A stretch of DNA of 64,000 nt from Pezizomycotina sp. ARF18 (lineage: Eukaryota > Ascomycota), in the NCBI GenBank assembly GCA_002224055.1, contig AZLU01000003.1:279297-343296 (forward strand). Reading direction: 5' to 3'. Below, in pieces: positions 23,601 through 38,400 of this stretch. Under the pieces are notes generated by a model. The model did no database searches. It was not told where the DNA came from and was given only the letters and a program-made list of their open reading frames with translations. Numbering within the stretch: the stretch's first letter is position 1; every line of letters begins with the position of its first letter. Made by a program: the position numbers and the translations under genes.

Positions 23601-26600
23601 CTTTGTCCATGGTATCCATAGCGCGACGATAGCGCTACAGAGTTTCTTTCCCCCTGACGGTTCCCCCGGCCTCCTCACACTCCGAAAGTTTAAAAAAAGA
23701 ATGATATACGACGGTACGGTGTATTTCAGCTATTGTAAAGGAAAGAAACGAAAAAGGAAAGGAAAACAACTTCCCACCTTCTGTGTTTTATTCAACTTTT
23801 AGTCAATCAATCAGCAACCGTAGAACGCGACTAATATAATGGCTATTCTCTTCCGTGGTGGGGCATCTGTTTACACCAATATCAAAATAGTCTTTTAGTG
23901 GACTTTTTACACCAATCACGAAAAGCAATATAGAATCGATCAATAGAAGAATTTAATTGGAAAAAGATGGGTGTGTGGGGGGCGCATCCGGGACCAATGC
24001 CGCGAAGCCGGTGGAGAATTTTGTGGTTGATGAGGGCCTGCCAAGTGCCCACTTGAAAGCCTTGATCAAAAATACGGGCTTGCTTGGTGGACTTGAAGAG
24101 AAAAGCTAACGAAAGAGACTTTGGCTAGAAAAAGCACGAAAGCAAAAGTAGCCTGAAAGAATGGATAGCAGATCTTGATCTTGAACTTTGACAGGCCTCT
24201 AGTGCCAAAAGAGGCTTCTGGGTGGAGACGACAGGCATGTAACTCGTCTTGCTTATATACTTGATGTATTAGGTTTAGCACGAATTATAATCTCCCCAAT
24301 CTAGAGTAGACCCCACAGTTCCAGATAAACACTTGTCTTAATGACAAGTCGTCGCGGACTATAGTTCATAGAGTATCAGATGTAAATAAATAAAAAATAC
24401 TATATGACTATTACCAAGAACACGACCGGTTCGCGCGCCGCGCATTTGCTTACGTTTTCCCGGTCGAATACGGCTGTACTAGAGGAGAAAAATGAGCTTC
24501 TACATCTGGACGTATTATCAATATTTAGCGTCCAATATAGTCTCCTAGAGCTGTAATTCTGCAGCTCCGATATTATAATTTTTGCATCAAATAAACAAGT
24601 CTGAAAATCTGGAGAGAGGCGAAGCACACTCGTGATCATGAAAATCGATACCTAGGTACGGATGGTGTGATATAATCATTTCGCGGTATATGATATGAAA
24701 TTCGCGGTACTCGGTATACTATCGGCAGTTATCATTACTTTGCTATCTCAAAAAGGGGATAGTCAAAATGACATCTAACGGCTCTTCTAGCGATAGTAGA
24801 TTCCGGCAGATAGAGGTGCGCACGGACGAGTAATTAAGCGGCTTATGCATTTCGCGGAACAATTCGAAGGAGAATCTGTGTCAGAACAACGCATACCACA
24901 CGGAGAACAGAAATTTTTGTTGACTTAATTATAAACGAAAAGAAAACAACGGCAAAGGGGACACGAGCCGTGTGAACTCTTACGTTCCACGTAAGCATGT
25001 GCTTTTTATTTCATTTTTCATCAACGGTATAATACAATCTATTGTTTCTTCGACGGCTCACACGTTTTCCCTATCTAGCTTAGGCAGAGGTGTTGTGCTA
25101 CGTATACTAGCGCGCTGCGACGTCGGGGCAGGAAATTCGATTCAGGGTTTAGGGCCAAATTTAACTTTTCCAGGAACAAATATCCACCTGGAAGGCTGCA
25201 CCAAAAGGGCTAAACTGGATGATCTACTATTGGTTGTATTCTGGCAGCCACCGCCCGTCTGACTTACGAAGAGGGAGGAGCCAAAAGCGATGCCGGAATC
25301 GAGCAAAGTGGGGTTGACGATTCGGTTCTTTCTTGGAGGAAACATTTCACCGTGCATAAGTCAACGGAAAGATAACTCCATCGGAAGCCAAACCTTTTTT
25401 TTTTCTTTGAAGGAAAAATTTTCTTCCTCTGTTCTTATTTCGGCCTTTTTGCTCATGTGTTCCTATTCTCCCCGGCGCTCCTAGATAGTCAAAGAACTAA
25501 AAACATAGAATGCCTGGTGAACAAAGCTCTATTTCCCACCCCTTTCCCCCCATCCAAACAAAATATTGGTTCGTCGCTCTTCTAATTGATTTGGCGCCTC
25601 CAGGCGAATAACGGCCTAACTTTTCTGTCCCTTGAGGAATTCGCACCGTGCACATTTGGCCATTGGCTGGTTAGTGTCCGGCGGCTCAGATCTCCAGGCT
25701 GGGAGGAGGGAACAGGAAACAAACAAGAAGAGTTAACGCGCCGAGCGAACGAGCCAGTCGCCAATATAACCCGAAAAGGTCAGGAAGCACCGCGATATCA
25801 TTTTCTCGAAACTGGGCTGTGCAAGCGAACGGGAAAAGTTTGGGTTGAGTGGACCCTAAAGAAAATGCATTATGCCTGGAGTCGACGTCTTGGGAGAAGA
25901 CCATTAGCTGGATCGATTAAGAATAAGTGCCGGAAAAATTATAAATTCATCCGAAATAATGGATACTAATCTACTACTACTATATCGCCTAAAGTGGGGA
26001 AATAGCAAATAGAAAACCTATTATAACAATGCGCTCATTCTCTGCATGATCAAAGCGCCAAATAATCAATAACATCAGCCTTAGAGCGGATGGTTGGCCT
26101 AAATTTCAATGTAAACACTACTGAAAATGTCGGATGACATCTTCCCCACGCTTTCAGGCTGCTTTACTCTGTGAATGCGAAGCTAAGAAATAGTTGCCTG
26201 TAATTGGGATTTTTAAAAGGCATCAGGGCTTGGTAAAAGGATAATATATAATGCAAGTAGACATCTCCGCCTGGATAGCTGGGGGTAAACATATAGCTGG
26301 CGATCGAGCTAGAGCTATCCCATAAGAAAGAATTTAAAAATCTGCACAAAAAAGTTTCCTGAGCTACCGAAATAATCAATGATCTTCTGCCTATCCTAGA
26401 GCTCGTCTAAACGATGCGCGCCGAGAATAAGTCCGAAGAAATATCTCCAATGTCCTCCTAGCTGCATGGTGCATGTCGGAGTTGGGGGAAGAACGTCGTC
26501 TGACCTTGAAATAGGTACGTAGCTCACGAAACGCGAATAAGCTTTTTTCTCGTACTCGTCTTCAGCAAAAAAGGTGATCAACTACGTTTTTGTTACTTCA

Positions 26601-29600
26601 AAGACGCCGTCAGCAGTTGATTCTTTTCTGTTTTTCTGTGACAAGCAGATCAGGCCACAGAGCCTCGTTGTTCCTCGATACCAGCACGGTGACCACGATT
26701 GGCTTAGGGAAACATGGCTTAAGGGTCTTAGATTACGAGACGTAAACATTTGATATCCGTGATCGATTATACTAATCTTCCTTCTAAACACGTAGGAAGA
26801 AAGGGAACAAAAATGCACGCTATGTATAATTTCGTTCGGATCTTTTGCACGGACTAGGAAATATTTTGGGGAGTTTTGCGGTCCTCTGCAGCGATAGTGA
26901 CATCAAATTGCTCCTCCTGTATTGTTTACCAATCTGCAGGATGACCATGGAACAAAAAGTGATCTTGATCTTAACTGATTTGGATCGGTGCGGCTTTCCT
27001 ATCCGCTCAACGATCTTTTTTCGATATAGCCAAGCCGACTAGCTTGAAGCTATAGCGATTCTTTTTCGCAACTAGCAGTCAATGGTCAAAATAGCAGGTG
27101 AACCGTATAGGAAATTTTTACCAAGGAAGCAGTCTAACGAAATAGTCCCGGGATCAGATGTGGCTCAGAATTCCCTATAACGAAAATCCCAGTCCAAAAA
27201 GTATCCAAAATGCAACCCCGTTATTTTCCCCCACGATAATATATAGAAATAATAACAGAGCTAATGGGAAAAAAGGCTGGAATGCGTATACACCTTTCGC
27301 CTTAGAAAAACTAATGCACCCCACAGCCCAGAAAAAACAAAATTTTATATGTAATTAAACAGAAAGTAGAAAATGCGAATGTAGCAATAGGTTCCTCCGT
27401 TCGATTAGATTCAGATTGGATCGATCCCGAGCTCGCAATTTTTTGTCGTCGTCTCGAGGCGACTTGCCGTCTTTTGGTTTTGACGTTTGCCGTTCCCTTT
27501 GACTTAGATTCGCGTTGTCAATATCTCTGCTATTTTCACCAATTCTATAGATCTCCTTTTCTAATCGATTACCGGTATATCGCTTCTGATTTGGGTACTC
27601 CCGGGCGGAGGAGCGTGGGAGGCTGGGAGTCTCCACGAGCTCTCTCCATGTAAGTCAGCGTCAATTGTGAACGCCAACACCCTTCCCTTTTCAACACTGC
27701 GTTAATGTATCTCTAACGTTAGCGACTGGCAACTCGCCCGAAAGTCAGCGACAGCGATGGGCTGCCCTGATGATCATATCCAACTTACAGTCAAATGTTC
27801 CCCTTTTTCTCACGGGCGTGGGGGGTTTCTTATTACCAATATCAGAACGCGAAAAGAAATGGTATGGTGGTCAGCCCTTCGAGACAAAAATATATTATAA
27901 ATATTTTTTTCTTATCGTAAGGTAATATACGTTCCTATACTTTTGCTGCATGTTTGAAAGAGAATGGGCAAGGGATCCATCGATAATAACGAAAAAAGGC
28001 AATGTGACTCGGGATTGGGGTTTTAAAACATATTGAACCGCGGTAAATCTTGCTATCCGCAACTGAAAAACGGAGCATAGAAGACGAAAAGAGATCCCGA
28101 AGAATCTCCTTCGTATTTTGATTGCGAATATCGATATCTCACCCGAATTTTTGCAATGGTTGGAAATATATACACACAGAGATATGTTCCAAAAGTTAAA
28201 ACTAAAAATAAAATAGAAATATAAAAAAACACCTCGGCTTTCTTGGATTAGGATTTTGACTAATATTAGTTGCTACCGTCTATCAATAGCTATAATCGTA
28301 CCCGAATCCGTGTTTGGTAATATAAATGTTCTCGCCCTCGTTGGAAGATAGACCCGGGAGCTACCCCTGCTAGATAACCTTGCTTTCACAGGATATAATT
28401 ATAGAAGAAAGTTCGATGATATGATAGTATATCTTTTCATTAGATAGAACTTCCTTGTCTATCTATTTTGCTTAGAGAACGGTGGTATATCTTGGAAGAA
28501 GCATTCTGGACTATCAGGTTAGTAAACTATATCAGTCAGAGTAGAACTTCACGTGCTTTATTGCCCTGATAACCATCGCTCTTCTTCAACTTCCACATGC
28601 TAAAACCAGAAATCGTTGAATTCTTTAGAGGGCAGTTTCTAATACAATTCTAGGTAAATTAAATTTCTTCATCTATTATTGATCCACAATTGCAACTCGA
28701 AAAGAAGTCATATCTGCCGAGTATCATGTTTGCGTGACAACTGGCTGTCATTGCAATTGAGATGTTGTCGGTCAGTGAATACAGTACATCGTATCTTACT
28801 CTTCGAGTATCGAAGTTGCCCACATGGTCACAAAGATTCTGGCTTCCATTTATCAACTCCACTTCAGCCTGGATCCATGAATGAATATTGTATATTACTA
28901 AAAAGAAAAAAACGAAGCCGGACGGTGAAACCGGCCCTATCGTATCAATAACAATCAACGACGTATCTGTATCTATAGAGGGTTTCTGTCTAGGATCCTC
29001 CAAAAAAAAAAAAAAAAAAAAAAAGGAACCCCCCACAGTCTTATACGATGTATCCTACCCTTACTCCCACCTTCGCCTTGGTGTTATACGGTCTCAGAAT
29101 TTAAATTGTGTCAGTCTCTAAACACCAAGCAAGGCATACTTGTTTTGTTGCTCGCTACCCATGTAACTAGCGTGATCAAGACTCAAGAAAAAAAAAAAAA
29201 AGTGCGGAAAGACATTAAATAACACCCCACCTTATTCAAGGATTTCGTTTAATTGATATTGTAGGATCAGTCTGACACCCAATTGTTTCGTGTATACAAC
29301 TGCATTACGAGATAAATTAAATAAATTAATTGATCATTGCAAGGAAAAAAGGGGAATCTTCGTTGGATTACTGAAAGAATACAAGGAATCTATCAACAGA
29401 AATAGAACGATCGACGATCGCGGCGAATTCCGGCGGGCGTTCAACGTACGATACTTCCAGCTTGTCAAAAAAGGTGCATTTGCGATTTTACACGAAAGGT
29501 ACCTTTTTTTTTGTATTTTTCTTTTCTTCAACAAGAAAAACATGCGGTAGCGGGACGACGGCGCGGTGGGCCGCTTCCGAGTCGCGGCAGATAACATCCC

Positions 29601-32237
29601 GGTTTCACGTTTTTTCTGGTTTTCGTGAAGTAAACTTTAGTAATTAGAAAACGAAAAAAAAAAAGTGTAACATGTACCGCGGCCGTGTTAGCCGTTAACA
29701 GTTAAGAATCGTTGAGACAAAGTCACATGCACAAAAGGTTAAAAAAAAAAAATCGGAGGAACGAGATTGTGAGTCAGATACATATAGCTATATAGCCACT
29801 GATATAGCTTCAATGGTGATACGTACGATCTCTTGCGTGTTCTGATCTCCGGATCTAGAAGTCTAGACTTTTGTAATACGCGATGTGAGAATTGTCGGTT
29901 GAGAAGTGCGGGGAGTTTTTTTTTTTACCCTTCCTAGTTTCTAAAAGAGGAGGATGGCGTCAAGGGTCAGGTCAGAAAGAAAACAGGCAAAAGCTAACGT
30001 TATATTTCACCTACAAGAAGCTGAAAAGAGAAGTAAACATATTCTAGCAAGGGTTAGTTCACCTATTAAATTTGTTTATATTATATATGTGCGTATATAG
30101 ATGGAAAGGATGGAAAGGGTATTTATGTATATGCAATCGAATCAGGATCCCTTACTTCGCGCCAGGGCCTGTCAAAATGCAACAAAAAAAAAACTTGGAA
30201 AAAAAAAAAAGGGCGTTGCCGGCAGAGTCTTAGCTTACCAGCAACTCGACTTACTCGTAACCCAAACTCGGCCGGGTTGGTTGTACAGGCAAGCCATGCG
30301 TAGGGCGCCCAACCGAAAATTCATACATGATGCAGACAATGTTATGTTAGTAAATATGTCAACATTGCGGCAGCATTGGAGCGAGTTCTAGTTCCCGGCA
30401 CGCAGCTCTTTTTCTTTGGTTTATTTTCTTTGTTTGGGGCCAACTGCATATACTATATACGACTGTGCACATTTCTACCGTTTGTGGCCATTCACAAATT
30501 TTATCAACCCTTGGGCTTTCCTCCGTGAAAAGAACGCGAATCACGGATCTTGGAACAAGTATCCGAACCCACCAATAACCTCTAAACGTGTGGAGTTAAG
30601 GAACTCGTGAATCTTGTTGGGTGATGCTGCTGCATCAGGCAAGAAAATATTGGGAAATTCTGGGCTGCATTCTGCATGTCTTCAAAAGGCCGTTGAGCGC
30701 TCGCTCGGAGGCTACCCAAGCAGAACGCGAGCAGCAGCACCACCTTTTTCCTTCGTGCAGCTCACAGAAAACATCATTCCCAGTCTTCACGATTACATTG
30801 GTTCATTATCGTCACGGGACCTAGTGCATAAAGCAAGCGCGGTTAGGGATGCAACTTTTTTTTGCTGTGCTGCTGTATTTTGTTTTTGTTTTTTACTTTG
30901 TTCGGTTTATTGGATTCTATTAAGGGTCCTCCTCTTTTGTCTCTTTATGGTAAAATACATATGTTAGATATAGAATCCAATTGAAGATCTTCCGTTTCCC
31001 CTCTCTTTTGTCTAGCTACTGATCCTGACAGTTTCTTCCCATTTGTTCTGGTAATCCACGTGTAATAGTAAAGTCGCACAGGTAAAGTAACCATACAGGA
31101 ATATTCTGACAGTGATTTTCCTATTTTTTCCCAATTTTTTTGCGCTGATTTTCTTCTTATAACCAGTAAGAAAGATGTATAATGGAAAAAGGGGAGGGGG
31201 AAAAAGGAAAAAAAGAAATGTTAAAGTCTAGTATGAAAACACAAAAGTCGCTATAGACTATACATTTGTAGAAGAAAGGAAACGTTTTCGCTTTTTTGTT
31301 GCCTTATAGTAATTTTTTCTCCTTTTTTTTGGTCGCTTGTCTATAAATATAAAAATTATATAGATATGTATATGTATGTATAAAATAGAAAAGATATTTT
31401 TGCTTTGTTTTTCTTTTGAACGCCAACTTGGAAAGAAATGGAAAAGAAAAAATTATGTATAAGAAAGGAAGAAAACGTGCTCCAACGGAAGGAATTATTC
31501 CAAAACGAAGGGTAAGGTTAATTGATGTTGTTAAACTCGAAGGGATGGAAATAGCAGTTTATAGCATGTGCGTTTCTGCATATTTTCGGCTGTATATGGT
31601 CCATAAGCCGAGACATGGGAAAGAAAGGCAGCGACCAAAACGCATATAGATTGCGACTACAAAGATAGTACACAGCTAGCGACATCAACCTTGAGCTAGC
31701 GCACACGAGTAGTAAAGAGGTGAGGAGTAGATAATTGAACATCAAAAAACATCCCAATGTTTTTTTTTTAATAGTTTGTGTATATTTCCTTCGTTGGAGA
31801 CGTGGGAGAAAGAATAAAGGATTTTTGTCCATGATTCAGAAGAGGATAAGAAAAACAATAAAATCATGAATCAAAAGAGTGTTCGAGGAGAAGAAATGGA
31901 GATGATATAACAGGAAAATTTGCCCAAACATCCGTTCTAAAGGAAAAAGAGGAAAAAAAAGGTAGAAAAAGAATTGCTCCGTTGAACGACCCACCCATCT
32001 ATGAAGAAAAAGGATAAACCCGTTAAGGCAGGGGAAAGAGTACATCAAAAAGGTTATGTTATAAGACAAGTTTTTGAATGTTAGAACAAAAAACAAAAAA
32101 TACCCCGTACGAATGAAAAGAAAAAAAGCAATAACACCTGTACAATTATTTTGAGAACGAAGAACAGAAGCACAAAAATCATTCCGAAAGGAAAGCTCCT
32201 GTAAGAACAATAAGAATAATAAAAAAAAAAAGCTTAT

Positions 32238-34018
32238 CTACGGACGGAACTCAAACTTGGGCATAGTCTGGGAAGGGACCAAAGGAATCATCATGAGAAC
32301 TTCGTTATCCGGGAACTGGAGAGAATTGCGAACGGAGTTGCAGTAGGAACTCAAACCAGATACTTTGCCGTCTTCTGCTGGTGCGCCAAGAGTTGCGGTG
32401 TCGTAGGCACCATACTCAAGTGGGGTCCCGCCAAGGTAGCATCCATGTTTGGTATCTCGTTCCTGTGGGTGGTAGGGCTAGCTGGACATGTTGAGTATGG
32501 ATGACGCCGCACTGATGCCGTAACCGTCGGAGTCGCAGACCTCTGACGACTCTGGGGACAGAGGACCGCCGCTGAGGAGCCCTGGCGACAGCTGGTGAAC
32601 CGGGCTCAACCAGAGGACAGTCCAAAGTCGCCGACCTCGGAGTCATCTCCGGATAGGGACTGAGTGAGGTCGGGAGTTACACCAAACATGTCCTCGAACG
32701 GAGGCTGGTCATGTGGCCAGACGGCAGTATTGGGTGGCACGGGGTATTCCGACGCGGCAGACATGAAGTACTCTCCAGAAGATAGTCGGAGGCTTCGTAG
32801 CCGGAGAAATCGGTGCGCAGGCTCAAGTCAGGGCGGCGTGCCTCAAGCCCGCCGAGGAAAGATTGAAGTCGGATATGGAACGGAGGAGACTCGCGGGAGA
32901 CATCTGGTCCTTGATCGGGGTCGTAGTGCCCGAGACAGTGGTTGAATGGGCGAAAGTCAGGGGTTTGAGGCCAGGAGAATTGTGCTCTGACTTTACGAGT
33001 CTGGTCGGAGGGTGCTGCAATGCAATTGCCGTGGGGATGGTATCGGATGTCAAGCTCCTGACAGCTTGGTTGACGGGTCGTTCCGCCTCTGACAGGAGGT
33101 CCATCATAGTCGAGTTTCCATGAGCTCCATGATGGGGAATGTGATAAGGGGCGGTACCATGATGGCTATTGTGACGGTGTGTGGGGCGGTGGTGACCATT
33201 GGCAAACTTTGTGAGGCACGTTTCAGACTGCGTCGACTGGAGCATCGGCTTCTTTAGAGCAGATCTCGGGGTGCTAGCCAGCTCCGGAACCGCGTCAAGT
33301 ATCTCCTTTTTGATAGAACACACGCAGCGAGAGACCCAGAAGAGCAACGACACGGCCCGGAATGTTCTGAAAAAAAAAAAAATTTAAAATGTCAGCCTGA
33401 AACTCTTACTCAATCCATCGATATAGAGTATATAATTTTTCTACTTTTTATTTTTCCGAGTTGGATAAAAACCAACCCGAAGGGGATGGTGGGGCGGTCG
33501 GTATGGTATGTATGTATAAAACTATTTTTAATTTTTAATTTATATATATTTTGTTTAAACATCCTGTCTTTTTTTTAAGGGGGTTTTGAAGGAAATATGT
33601 CAAATGTTAGAAAAGGTTCGTTATGACACACGGTACGTACCCTTTGCTTCCGAGGTTTCAGCAGGCTCTGGCATTTCTACCAATTTCCATTCTCGTTGAT
33701 GTAGTGATGTTTGACTGGGCCCTTCGCCTTATCACCGCAATCGCATTTCACATGAGCCGCTCGAGATTTTCGCATGGTACGGCAGTGCTGACACTGCGAT
33801 ACGGGCCGGCCCTTCTTTGCAATCTCCTGGAGTGGTCGATCTAATTCACAGCGAAAAAAGAAATTGTTATTTTCTAGAATTCTCACGATGAAGAAAAAAG
33901 GAATTGGCGTATAGGGGTGAGAATAGTTTGTATTCGTCTTACCGTTGTGGTTGCATCCGCTAACTCTGTGACCACGGACGCATGCGTCACACGCGTACTT
34001 CTTTCCTTCGAAATACAT
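32238..34018 (-). CDS. Copper-fist transcription factor (Cuf1/Mac1/GRISEA type)
   Basis: Nuclear copper-sensing DNA-binding regulator; in fungi such factors control copper uptake or detoxification genes. The N-terminal copper fist is clear: MYFEGKKYACDACVRGHRVS and GCNHN in exon 1 (33943-34018), then DRPLQEIAKKGRPVSQCQHC and VKCDCG in exon 2. The intron (33841-33942, 102 nt, GTAAGA...TAG) splits the Asp codon of NHNDRPL exactly. A second intron is likely (33367-33640, GTACGT to a T-rich CAG). Exon 3 contains LTKFANGHHRPTHRHN and YHIPHHGAHGN, a conserved stretch of filamentous-fungal members as I recall the family, then Ser/Pro-rich sequence. It ends at EVLMMIPLVPSQTMPKFEFR, stop 32238-32240. 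At least three one-base shifts occur (after CDCGDKAKG, near 32845, and several in 32400-32650). Which metal genes it controls cannot be read here. Confidence 0.85.
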
Positions 34019-35312
34019 GATCTTTCCCTTTTCTTGATATAACTCTAAAAACGAGGCTATCGGTGTAGTCGAAGTTTGGTTTAATTCGTATATATGAAAA
34101 TTATAAAATATCGGGAAATGTTGACTTTTTGGTATATAAAATGAAATTTTGGTTAAAGATCGTATATTTCTCGAGTGAAGTAATGAATCGCTTTTGTGTT
34201 TCGGTAAAATTTCGGTATGAAGGAAGGTCGTTCAGAGGTCGTGAAGTATACAGTGAAAGAGTGCGCCGGACTTTTTTCTTATAGAGATATATTTTATACA
34301 CAGACGTAATAAGAGTTGATAGGGATCGGATTTATTCCTTTTTAAAATTAATTTCCTTCCAAAACTTTTTCCAAACGCAGTGAGGATTAAATAAAAAACC
34401 AAGACGCTAGCGAAAAGGATAGGGCTGCCCTCCGAGGACGATGTTGGTACGATCCTGTTGTTTGACTGACGAATTGGACAATATATATCTTGTGAGAGAT
34501 AGCGTAATGTATCAGGTGGATATTAAAAGTTTCGAGATTCTGTAATTGAGCGCGAGTCGAGTTATAACTAACGGAAACAACTACGGTTTACTTTAGATGA
34601 GGAACGCGCTTCTAAGACGAATAACAGAATTCTTTTCAAAAAAAAAAAAAAAAAAAAAAAAAAACAATACAGACTATGAAGAATATAAGGGTCAAAAAAA
34701 TATGTTATATCAAGACTTGGATATGATTATATACCTTTCGAGGCGATAGGAGGCTGAAAAGAGAAAAATAAAAACACACAATGCCTGTGCTAAAACCAAC
34801 TAACTAAGAAGTGCCGGACTCAGTTCTTTATTCTTTGAGCATACGGAACACTAGAAAGACGGTTTCGGGCGAACAGAACACTGGGGTCAACAGAGTGACG
34901 CGGGGGGGAAGAGCGACGGACAACGTGATTGCGGTTGTGTTATTGTGATGCCATCTGACGGTGGTGATTAGAAAGGTGAAATGAATAATCAAGAGAAGAA
35001 AAGAGAGAATGTAAGAAGAGAGAGAATCACTGATGGAGGGAAATGAAGGCGTTTATAAAAGGCAATCTCAACTGCTTTCCCAGAGCTTTATTTTTGATTG
35101 GCGAACATGGAAAATTGACATCCGGCAGATGTATCTCTTTGCCTATCTTCATAGCGCATTAGTACTTTAGTCCCTGTTCACTTTTTTTTTACTTGTATTT
35201 TTTCCCTTTTTCCCTTGGGGGACGTTCATGGGTATACCACACCGCCCCTTTAGCTAAGTGCTTGGATTGTGTTGTGTGGGGAAAAAACTGACAATAAGAA
35301 AATAGGAAGAAG

Positions 35313-35425
35313 AATAATAGGAATATAATTTTTTTATTTTCTTTTATTTTTATTTTTTATTTTTATTTTTTTATTTTTTTTTTAATAAAATATAAAAATA
35401 AATAAATAAATAAATAAAAAAATAA
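35313..35425. repeat. A/T-only low-complexity tract
   Basis: T-rich (TTTTATTTT) units passing into AAAT units, almost free of G and C. Confidence 0.85.
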
Positions 35426-38400
35426 AAAAATTCTTTGGGGGTGGGTTAATACCACATACCTATTGCCCAAAATTTTTATCCTCGACCTATTAATATATTT
35501 TTTTTTTTTCCTTTTCTTTCTTCCTTATATATTTTTCTTTCCTTTTTTTTTCTTTCCTTCATTGAAATTTTTCTTTTTTTTCTTTCTTTTTTTTTTTTTT
35601 TTTTTTTTTTTCCCCCTTCTTGTCTCTTTGCTCTTCCTCTTCTTTCGATCTTTCTTTCCTTTTTTCTCCCGCTATTCCTATTTCCCTTTTTATTTTATTT
35701 TATTTATTTTTTATTTCCTGTTTCTTATAGAAAACTTGGATAGATGGGTGAAGGAGAGAGGTGGTGGAAAAAAGTAGAGAGCGCTGTATGAATAACTCGA
35801 AATCTACTTATTATCATCATCTTGCGTGATACTTCCTACTTTGCCTTTTGGACCTTTCTGTCTTCGTTACGTCCTCCGTTCACGCATGCACCGTAATCTG
35901 TAGCGGACGGGCTATTCTCTTTGGCCGCTTCAGTCCCTAATCATTTTCTTTTCGGGGACGACAGTAAAGAGTCGCCAACACCATAAAAATAATAAAATAA
36001 TAAAGAGTGTTCCAGCTCATTGTCTTCATGCAGTTTGGGTGCGTGCGACCAACAGCTTCCCCAAGCAGTGCCTTTTTGGATCCAGTAGAATAGATTCGAA
36101 AAAAAAAAAAAAAAAAAAAAAAAGTGTATTCGTTGTTGCTTCAAGGTGCAGCCCTGAGAGTATAACAAGCAAAGAAATATTGCGAGGTATAATATATCAC
36201 GGTTGCTCGCACCCCAATGTGATGTTTCGCTCTGTCTAGGAGCTTTGTCCACCGGTTTGGAATAAATAAAATCAATAGTATTAACGAAACCACAGTATAA
36301 CGAAAAGCTCGATCTCACAACTGTTTTTGGGTGTGGAAGAAGCACCCCGAAAAGGCCCATTCAATGTAAAAAAAAAAAAAAAAAAGAGAATTTGGGGGGG
36401 GGGGGGAAACTTCTTGAAAGCGTTGCCCCCAAATATATCCTGATAGGCTGGTTGATTGCGGAAGTTGAAAAATTCAGTAACCCGGTCGTGGTAGGAATAA
36501 AAGATGCAAGGAAAAAGAATCAAGTCGACCGTTGCTTTTGGGTGTACTGGACCTAACATTTTTGGTTCCGGGGTACAACAAAGCAGAGGAAGACTGTAAA
36601 ATTCTTGATATGGTGGGTGACATGACAAGGTCGCGTCCATACACCTCCGTATAGCAAAAAATCCAGAGAGGTTAAGGGTGGAAAATCCTCCTAACCAAAA
36701 AGTAGACAAAATAAGAGCTAGGAGAGATAGTTAGCTCTTGGTGTGGAATAGGTTGATAGGCTTGTCCTATCTTGGCATAGTACACCAACTTTTGATTGAT
36801 CGATTACGCCGTTTTTGAGGCTTGGGAGAAGGCCTGTGAGGTTGGCAAAAAAAAATACTCGTTTTTGGTTGCTGCGAGGCGAGACAGCAGCTTCATATCT
36901 GCGGCACGGTGAGAGCATCCTCTGTCGCAGCGCCGAGCTGCTATCAATTGTCTAAATACACCTATATTAGAGTCAATTATTAGTATATATACGATTTTTT
37001 TTATCGATAAACGATTATCTTGCATTTCAAGTTACAGTTGATCGTAGGAAACTTCACGAACGTCGCGAAATATTCGATTCGTTTAGGTTTTTTTCAGGGG
37101 CAGGTATGATCTTTTTAGGTTCAATCTTATATCGCGATTCTCCGTCTATTTCCTTTTGACCACCAGTTTTCAATTGTGGAGAATACGAGAGAAGAGTTAG
37201 CTGGGCCCTTTTCTAACAAGAATTAAAAGGGATAATAACAAATTTAATAAGAAAAAATAATCCTAGTGGTCCTAGCGAGTTTTGATTTTAGGCAAGTTCT
37301 GACGGTTGGCCCGTGTAGAGTCTACGTAGTCCTCTTCTCTCAAGCCAACATTTTTATTAAATAACAAGTGCAATGGCTCCTTTCTCGGGGAAGAATTCAC
37401 TGGAATATACCGTCGTGATTGTTATTTTTTGGCGTGGTTCCGCCCGCTGGAGAGCGTGGATGGGTAGTTATTAGGCTTAGGTTAGGTTACGTCTCACTTG
37501 TCTCGCCGTAACGAACTGCCGGCCCCGATGTCCCAGACAACGAATAAAACGTTTGATATAAGAGAGCACTTGCAAGGCCGTCAATCGATATCGGGCGATG
37601 TTGACCCCAAATCTTTCTTCCTCTCGTAAGCACCAAACGCCGTGGATCCAGAACCTTGCTAAGACGCAGTTTCGTTGTAGGATCGTTTCGTACAAATCAG
37701 TAACTAGTATCCAAGCTTCCCAAAACATTTTTTTCTCCCCTTCTAAATTTTTGCAATTTTTGCCAATGCTTCAACCGAAAAGAAAGCTATCTCCACTATA
37801 GCTTATTCAGCTCTTCCAAAGCTTTCGCATTTATATTGCTTGGTCTTTTTTTTTTTTTTTTTTGGAGGGGTGGGGCCGTGGGCGCTGTTCGATGTTTTCG
37901 TCAAAAAGAACACATTGAAATATGGAGGGAACGCCGCGTTCACTTACAGAGAGCTCTTGAAGAATCAGATAGATTAAATGTTGTAGTGGGCTTGATTGCT
38001 CTTTTGCTATCTTTCGCAAGTGGACGCGATTCGCTCTGCATATGGTTTCGCCCTATGGTTATTGATAGCAATGTTCCCGCCATTGTATAGATCACAGAGT
38101 ACACGAATTTTCCCTTCTATCTTCTTGTGTCTCGATCTATGCGCGTGCCAGGATCGTAAGACGAGCTGCATCATGTGACCCCACCGAGTACGAGACAACG
38201 AAGCAAACTCCTGCTCAGAAATAAGGACCAAGACCCAAGCGGTCGGTCGCGGAGCTGATTGGTCAATTAGAAGCCAGAAAAGGACCTCGAGTCGAGCTCT
38301 CAGACAAAAGGCTCCGGACACACCATTGAGAAAGCTTGGAGATCATCATCCTCGTATCTGCTTTTGGCGTTTCGCCGGTGTCGTATCAAGAGGTTAGCTG

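Larger units (their letters stand above)
17091..32237. other. 15-kb gene-poor, AT-rich stretch
   Basis: I found no gene I can support on either strand. ORFs here are short, overlapping and without family motifs; examples are 25586-25969 plus (127 codons) and 28659-29036 minus, which runs through an A/T tract. The stretch contains a CCCT microsatellite (17625-17650), a TA run (17656-17684), many A/T homopolymers, a perfect hairpin at 20604-20630 and TTTAGGG-like words at 23529 and 25145. Neither introns bounding conserved blocks nor RNA genes were recognised. Confidence 0.5.

Noticed and set aside
25586-25969. 127-codon plus-strand ORF
   Set aside because: No family motif; overlaps comparable ORFs on the opposite strand; no supporting splice signals.
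28659-29036. 125-codon minus-strand ORF
   Set aside because: Begins in a poly-A/T tract (poly-Phe) and shows no motif, conserved block or splice support.
35463-35777. 104-codon plus-strand ORF, almost entirely Phe/Leu
   Set aside because: A product of a T-rich low-complexity tract.
36281-36709. 142-codon minus-strand ORF
   Set aside because: Runs through a G run and A run (poly-Pro/poly-Phe); no recognisable domain.
37477-37801. Overlapping ORFs on both strands
   Set aside because: Neither has a recognisable motif; open frames on both strands suggest chance or an unannotated non-coding region.
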